A stretch of DNA of 12,127 nucleotides. It comes from an uncultured Kangiella sp. (GTDB lineage Bacteria > Pseudomonadota > Gammaproteobacteria > Enterobacterales > DSM-103792). Numbering within the stretch: the stretch's first letter is position 1; each line of letters begins with the position of its first letter. Below the pieces are notes generated by a model. It had not been told where the DNA came from and searched no databases. It saw only the letters and a program-made list of their open reading frames with translations. A program made the position numbers and the translations under genes. Location of the stretch: the NCBI GenBank assembly GCA_946480585.1, contig CAMLKQ010000038.1, positions 1 through 12,127 of the forward strand. Direction: 5' to 3'. This document shows, piece after piece, positions 8,574-12,127 of this stretch.

Positions 8574-11159
8574 ATGTGGATTCCGGGTTATCGCATTGTC
8601 CGCACCCTCGGCGAAGGAGGCATGGCCACCGTCTATCTGGCCATCCAGGAAAATTTTCAGCGCGAGGTGGCGCTCAAGATCATGTCGCCGCTGCTGGCGC
8701 GCGGCGATGCCTCCTACGGCGAGCGCTTTTTGCGCGAAGCCCGCATCGTCGCCCAGCTCAATCACCCGCATATCGTCGCCGTTTATGACGTTGGCGTACA
8801 CGACGGCCAGCATTACCTCGCCATGGAATATGTCCCGGGCGATGATCTGAAAAACCGCCGCTTTCAACTGACGCTCAAACAGGCGCTTACCGCCGTCAAG
8901 CAAGTCGCGCTGGCGCTCGAATATGCGCACAAGAAAGGCTACGTTCATCGCGACATCAAACCGGAAAACGTGCTGCTGAACGAAGACAGCAGCCGCGCCG
9001 TGCTGACCGATTTCGGCATCGCGCGGCCGTCCGGTACCGAAGGCGGCCTGACCCAGACTGGCACCGCCATCGGCACGCCAAGCTACATGAGCCCGGAACA
9101 GGCGCTCGGCAAACCGCTCGATCACCGCACCGATCTCTACAGCCTCGGCGTGGTGTTGTATTACCTGCTGGTCGGCGAAGTGCCGTTCACGGCCGATTCG
9201 GCGGTCGCCGTCGGCATCAAGCACGCGGTCGAACCGGTGCCGCGGCTGCCGGCCGCGCTCATTGCGTTTCAACACACCATCGACAAGGCCATGGCCAAGG
9301 CGGCCGACAAACGCTTCCAGAGCGGCGCCGAATTCGCCGAGGCAATGGATGCGCTGATCGCCGCGCTGGCACCGGAACTCGAAATTGCTTGGCGGCAACA
9401 CCTGAAGCAGGCCGAGCAATCCAGCAAAGCACCGCCTGCCGCAGCCACCGTGATCAGCGGCGCCAATCCGACCGTGCTGACACCGACACCAGTGCCCGGC
9501 TCGGTACCGGTTTCAACACCGCTCGTGACGCCGCCGCGCACCGGCACACCGGCCGCCGGTGAAGGCGCGCTCACCGCCAGTGCCGATGATCGCCCCGGCG
9601 GTCCTGGCAAACGCGCCGGCAGCCGCACGGCGCCACCGCTGGTCATCAGCAGCCCGGCTGAAAAATCGAAATTGCCGCTGGTGCTCGCGATTACCGCCGT
9701 GCTCGCTGCCGCCGGTGGCGGCTGGTACTGGTATCAGCAGCAGAACTTGCGCACTGATGCCACCCATGAGCCGTCGCAACAAACTGACACAGCGAATTCG
9801 ACCACGGCACCCGCGATATCGCCCTCGTCGACAACGGATCCGTCGGCCACAACGGCACCAGCATCGGCAGACAGCGGCGTTGAACCAATCGGTGCTGGCG
9901 ACAACAGCAACGCAACCACCGCTACTGAGACAGCGCCGACCGCTAACGTTGCCAGCGACACGACCGGCACCACCACCGCACCAGGCGCAGATGAAAACGC
10001 CGGCAGCAGCAACACCGGAGCGGCCGCCGCCGCTGACGGCGGCGACACCAGCAATGCCGCGAGCACTGACGCAGCGACAACGAAGTCCGCACCAGCAACG
10101 CCGGCAAGCGAAGCCGTCAGCGAACCGAACACGGTCGCCACCGAACCGGCCGTTGATCCCAAGCAGGCGCAAATCGCCCAGCTGCTCGCCGACGCCGACA
10201 AGCGGCTGAAAGCCGGCAAACTGATCGAGCCGGCCAATGACAATGCCGAGGCGCTGTACAGTCAGGTACTGCGGCTCGACAGCGGCAACAAGGCGGCGAA
10301 AGACGGTCGCAAAAATGTTGGCATCGCACTCGCCAAACAAGGCATGGATGCCAGCAAAGCCGGTGACGGGTTGCGCGCGACCATGCTGTATGAGCGTGCG
10401 GTGGTGCTGGCGCCAAAAGCGCGCGAAGTCGGCTTGCTCAAGCAGCGAATTGATGCCGCACGCCGCGCTGAGCAGGCACAGCCTTATCTCGACAAAGCCA
10501 AGAAATTCGAAACCGCCGGCGCGCTCATCACCCCGCCTGAGAACAACGCCTACGATCAGTATAAGAAAGCCCAGGGCATCGATCCTGCCAGCACACTCGC
10601 GCTGCGCGGCCTGTCCGAGATCGAAGTACGGCTCGCCGACGAAATTGAACGCTTGTGGCGCAAGGGCAATGTCACCGAAGCCAGTGCACTCTATGCCGGC
10701 GCCAAAGAACGCTACCCCGACAGCAAGGACATCGCCGATGCTGGCAAAGTGATTGTGCAAGCTACCACGGCGCGCAAACCGAAACCGGCTGACGCACTCG
10801 ACGCCGAACTGCTGCGACCGGAAATTCTCGTCCTGCGTGCCGCGGGCAACCCGCTCAACAGCATCCCGACTGAACAAACCACGATACTGGTGATCGGCAC
10901 CAGCCTGCATGCCGCGTTCACCTACCAAAATTTCAAAGCCGGCGGCACGGTTGTCGAAGCAACACTGTATGACGACACCCACCAGATCAAACTGGGCAGC
11001 CGCAAGTTGTCATTGAATTACGACGCCGGCGAGCTGCGTTTCCAGATCGACCGACCGGTCGAAGGATTTCCGGACGGTGATTACTTCCTCGACATCCACG
11101 CCAACGGCGAACGGCTGACCAGCTTGCCGTTCAAGATTCAGCGGGCGGACTTGTTTTGA
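8574..11159 (+). CDS. Membrane-anchored Hanks-type Ser/Thr protein kinase with periplasmic repeat module
   Basis: An 861-residue receptor-like kinase. The cytoplasmic catalytic domain spans about 6-270: glycine loop GEGGMATVY (13-21), ATP-binding Lys35 in VALKIM, catalytic Asp127 in HRDIKPEN, metal-binding Asp146 in DFG, and the activation-segment end GTPSYMSPEQ. All key residues are present, so it should be active. A Pro/Thr-rich juxtamembrane linker leads to one membrane helix (LPLVLAITAVLAAAGGGWYWY, 367-387). A low-complexity Ala/Thr/Ser stretch (about 395-525) then spans the envelope. Two related units of about 78 residues (537-614 and 638-715) resemble TPRs, with LIEPANDNAEALY matching LITPPENNAYDQY. 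A beta-rich C-terminal domain (about 740-861) may sense a ligand. I chose the ATG at 8574 because MWIPGYRIVRTLG aligns with the family start; the ATG at 8544 and GTG at 8556 share the frame. Substrates and signal are unknown. Confidence 0.92.
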   Translation: MWIPGYRIVRTLGEGGMATVYLAIQENFQREVALKIMSPLLARGDASYGERFLREARIVAQLNHPHIVAVYDVGVHDGQHYLAMEYVPGDDLKNRRFQLTLKQALTAVKQVALALEYAHKKGYVHRDIKPENVLLNEDSSRAVLTDFGIARPSGTEGGLTQTGTAIGTPSYMSPEQALGKPLDHRTDLYSLGVVLYYLLVGEVPFTADSAVAVGIKHAVEPVPRLPAALIAFQHTIDKAMAKAADKRFQSGAEFAEAMDALIAALAPELEIAWRQHLKQAEQSSKAPPAAATVISGANPTVLTPTPVPGSVPVSTPLVTPPRTGTPAAGEGALTASADDRPGGPGKRAGSRTAPPLVISSPAEKSKLPLVLAITAVLAAAGGGWYWYQQQNLRTDATHEPSQQTDTANSTTAPAISPSSTTDPSATTAPASADSGVEPIGAGDNSNATTATETAPTANVASDTTGTTTAPGADENAGSSNTGAAAAADGGDTSNAASTDAATTKSAPATPASEAVSEPNTVATEPAVDPKQAQIAQLLADADKRLKAGKLIEPANDNAEALYSQVLRLDSGNKAAKDGRKNVGIALAKQGMDASKAGDGLRATMLYERAVVLAPKAREVGLLKQRIDAARRAEQAQPYLDKAKKFETAGALITPPENNAYDQYKKAQGIDPASTLALRGLSEIEVRLADEIERLWRKGNVTEASALYAGAKERYPDSKDIADAGKVIVQATTARKPKPADALDAELLRPEILVLRAAGNPLNSIPTEQTTILVIGTSLHAAFTYQNFKAGGTVVEATLYDDTHQIKLGSRKLSLNYDAGELRFQIDRPVEGFPDGDYFLDIHANGERLTSLPFKIQRADLF

Positions 11160-11162
11160 CCC

Positions 11163-11210
11163 GCTGTCAACACGGTCACTCCGCCTATTCGTGACAGCTT
11201 GGCGAGTGAC
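11163..11210 (+). other. Interleaved inverted repeats after the kinase gene (pseudoknot or alternative hairpins)
   Basis: Arm A GCTGTCA (11163-11169) pairs perfectly with TGACAGC (11192-11198). Arm B GTCACTCCGCC (11175-11185) pairs with GGCGAGTGAC (11201-11210) apart from one bulged C. The order is A-B-A'-B', so the two stems form either an H-type pseudoknot or two mutually exclusive hairpins. There is no T-tract after it. It may end the kinase transcript or regulate read-through into the SPFH gene. Confidence 0.5.
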
Positions 11211-11273
11211 CCTAACACTTGCGCTGACGCAGTAGTGCCGGGCTCGCCATCGCGATAGCCGAAAAGCCAATAC

Positions 11274-11290
11274 TGAAGCAATGCGCTTCA
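11274..11290 (+). other. Small hairpin upstream of the SPFH gene
   Basis: TGAAGC and GCTTCA form a 6-bp stem around a 5-base loop, followed by CTTTCTC. It ends 28 bases before the SPFH start codon and close to the ribosome-binding site. It could be a weak terminator of the kinase transcript or a leader structure of the next gene. I see no clear promoter between 11160 and 11318. Confidence 0.3.
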
Positions 11291-11318
11291 CTTTCTCACC
11301 ACCGACCAAGGACGTTCC

Positions 11319-12127
11319 ATGCGTATTGAAATCAAGTTGATCCTGCTAGCCCTTGTTGCGCTGTTTGGCACGATGCTGCTGTTCGGCAGCTGGTACACCG
11401 TTGATCAGGGCGAGCGTGGCGTGCATTTGCGCAACGGCGCCGTCGTCGGCAGCGCCGAACCGGGTCTCGGCATGAAGCTGCCGTTCTTCGACACCATCAA
11501 GAAAATTTCCATCCAGAATCTCACCGTCCAGTACAACGGCGTGCAGGCCTACAGCAAGGACCAGCAGACGGCGATTATCAAAGCCTCGGTCAGTTTCCAT
11601 GTGCCGCCGACCGAAGTGATCGCGCTGTATACCGAATACGGCAGCATCGAAGGCATCACCAGTCGTCTGGTCGACCGGCAAGTACCAACCCAGGTCGAAA
11701 ACGTATTCGGCCAGTACACGGCGATTTCCGCGGTGCAAAACCGGGTGCAGTTTGTTCAGGATGTGACGGCAGCAATCCGCAAAGCCGTGGTCGGTCCGAT
11801 TGTGATCGACAGCGTCCAGATCGAAAACATCGACTTCTCCGATGCCTACGAAAAGTCGATTGAGCAGCGCATGCAGGCCGAAGTGCTGGTGCAGACTGAG
11901 AAGCAGAACCTGGAAAAGGAAAAGGTCAACGCCGAAATCGCCATCACCAAGGCCAAGGGTGAAGCTGATTCCAATCTGGCCCGTGCCCGCGCCGAAGCTG
12001 AAGCGACCCGCCTGCGCGGCGAAGCCGAAGCGCTTGCCATCAAAGCCAAAGCCAGCGCCCTCGCCCAGAACCAGAACCTCGTTGAACTGACCAAAGCCGA
12101 ACGCTGGAACGGCCAGTTGCCGAGCAC
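11319..12127 (+). CDS. Prohibitin/SPFH-domain membrane protein, C-terminus outside window
   Basis: The frame is open from the ATG at 11319 to the right edge (269 codons) with no stop. Residues 7-26 form one N-terminal membrane helix (LILLALVALFGTMLLFGSWY), probably leaving the SPFH (band 7) domain outside the cytoplasm, as in HflK/HflC. The SPFH domain begins at TVDQGERGVHLRNG and runs to about 195. A long Ala/Glu/Lys-rich coiled coil follows (about 190-255, with repeated KAxGEA-type segments), which drives ring assembly in this superfamily. The final visible part, LVELTKAERWNGQLPS, resembles the prohibitin C-terminal stretch LVELxxxEKWDGxLP, so this is closer to prohibitin-like proteins than to flotillins. 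AAGGA 7 bases upstream supports the start. Such proteins form large membrane assemblies and often modulate proteases. It is 159 bases after the kinase gene on the same strand; cotranscription is possible, not shown. Confidence 0.92.
   Translation, partial: MRIEIKLILLALVALFGTMLLFGSWYTVDQGERGVHLRNGAVVGSAEPGLGMKLPFFDTIKKISIQNLTVQYNGVQAYSKDQQTAIIKASVSFHVPPTEVIALYTEYGSIEGITSRLVDRQVPTQVENVFGQYTAISAVQNRVQFVQDVTAAIRKAVVGPIVIDSVQIENIDFSDAYEKSIEQRMQAEVLVQTEKQNLEKEKVNAEIAITKAKGEADSNLARARAEAEATRLRGEAEALAIKAKASALAQNQNLVELTKAERWNGQLPS

Noticed and set aside
8550..9419. A 289-codon minus-strand open frame opposite the kinase domain
   Set aside because: The plus strand has every kinase motif in order; the antisense product has no recognisable domain.
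9513..10982. A 489-codon minus-strand open frame inside the kinase gene
   Set aside because: It is antisense to the low-complexity stalk and repeat region of the kinase. Its Gly/Arg/Cys-rich product is what such codons give in reverse; no start signal is visible.

Overview
The window looks like chromosome of a free-living, GC-rich Gram-negative bacterium, most likely a gammaproteobacterium. The basis is the vibriolysin/pseudolysin-type M4 protease, a YeiB-type DUF418 membrane protein, and a membrane-anchored Ser/Thr kinase with the MxIPGYRI-type N-terminus common in that class. I cannot name the genus. I see no tRNA, rRNA, insertion sequence, integrase, phage gene or CRISPR array.

Layout, left to right. 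(1) 1-2055, minus: an exported M4 metalloprotease carrying PPC and P domains; its 3' end lies outside the window. (2) 2065-2444: a non-coding stretch of about 380 bp holding two hairpins, one a probable terminator for the next gene. (3) 2445-3635, minus: a DUF418/YeiB-like polytopic membrane protein. (4) 3741-4298, minus: a small exported protein of unknown family, followed by a perfect 13-bp hairpin. (5) 4486-6019, plus: a two-gene unit of a TetR regulator and an alpha/beta hydrolase. Its promoter has a consensus -35 and a palindromic operator inside the -35/-10 spacer. (6) 8403-6046, minus: a probable three-gene unit of an atypical SDR, a VOC-family protein and an exported pyroglutamyl-peptidase-like protein. 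(7) 8574-11159, plus and divergent from group 6: a large transmembrane Ser/Thr kinase with a duplicated TPR-like periplasmic module. (8) 11319 to the right edge, plus: a prohibitin/SPFH membrane protein, cut off by the window.

How the genes fit together: several products act at or beyond the inner membrane (the protease, the unknown exported protein, the C15-like protein, the kinase sensor region and the SPFH protein), but nothing ties them into one pathway. The clearest regulatory logic is autoregulation of the TetR-hydrolase pair. The most unusual item is the exported C15-family homologue: the catalytic Cys position holds Ser, while the Glu and His positions are kept and the Ser-to-His spacing equals the canonical 24 residues. 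I found no convincing evidence of a wholly new multi-gene system. The points worth a second look are that substitution, the unknown exported protein, and several palindromes and interleaved hairpins between genes.
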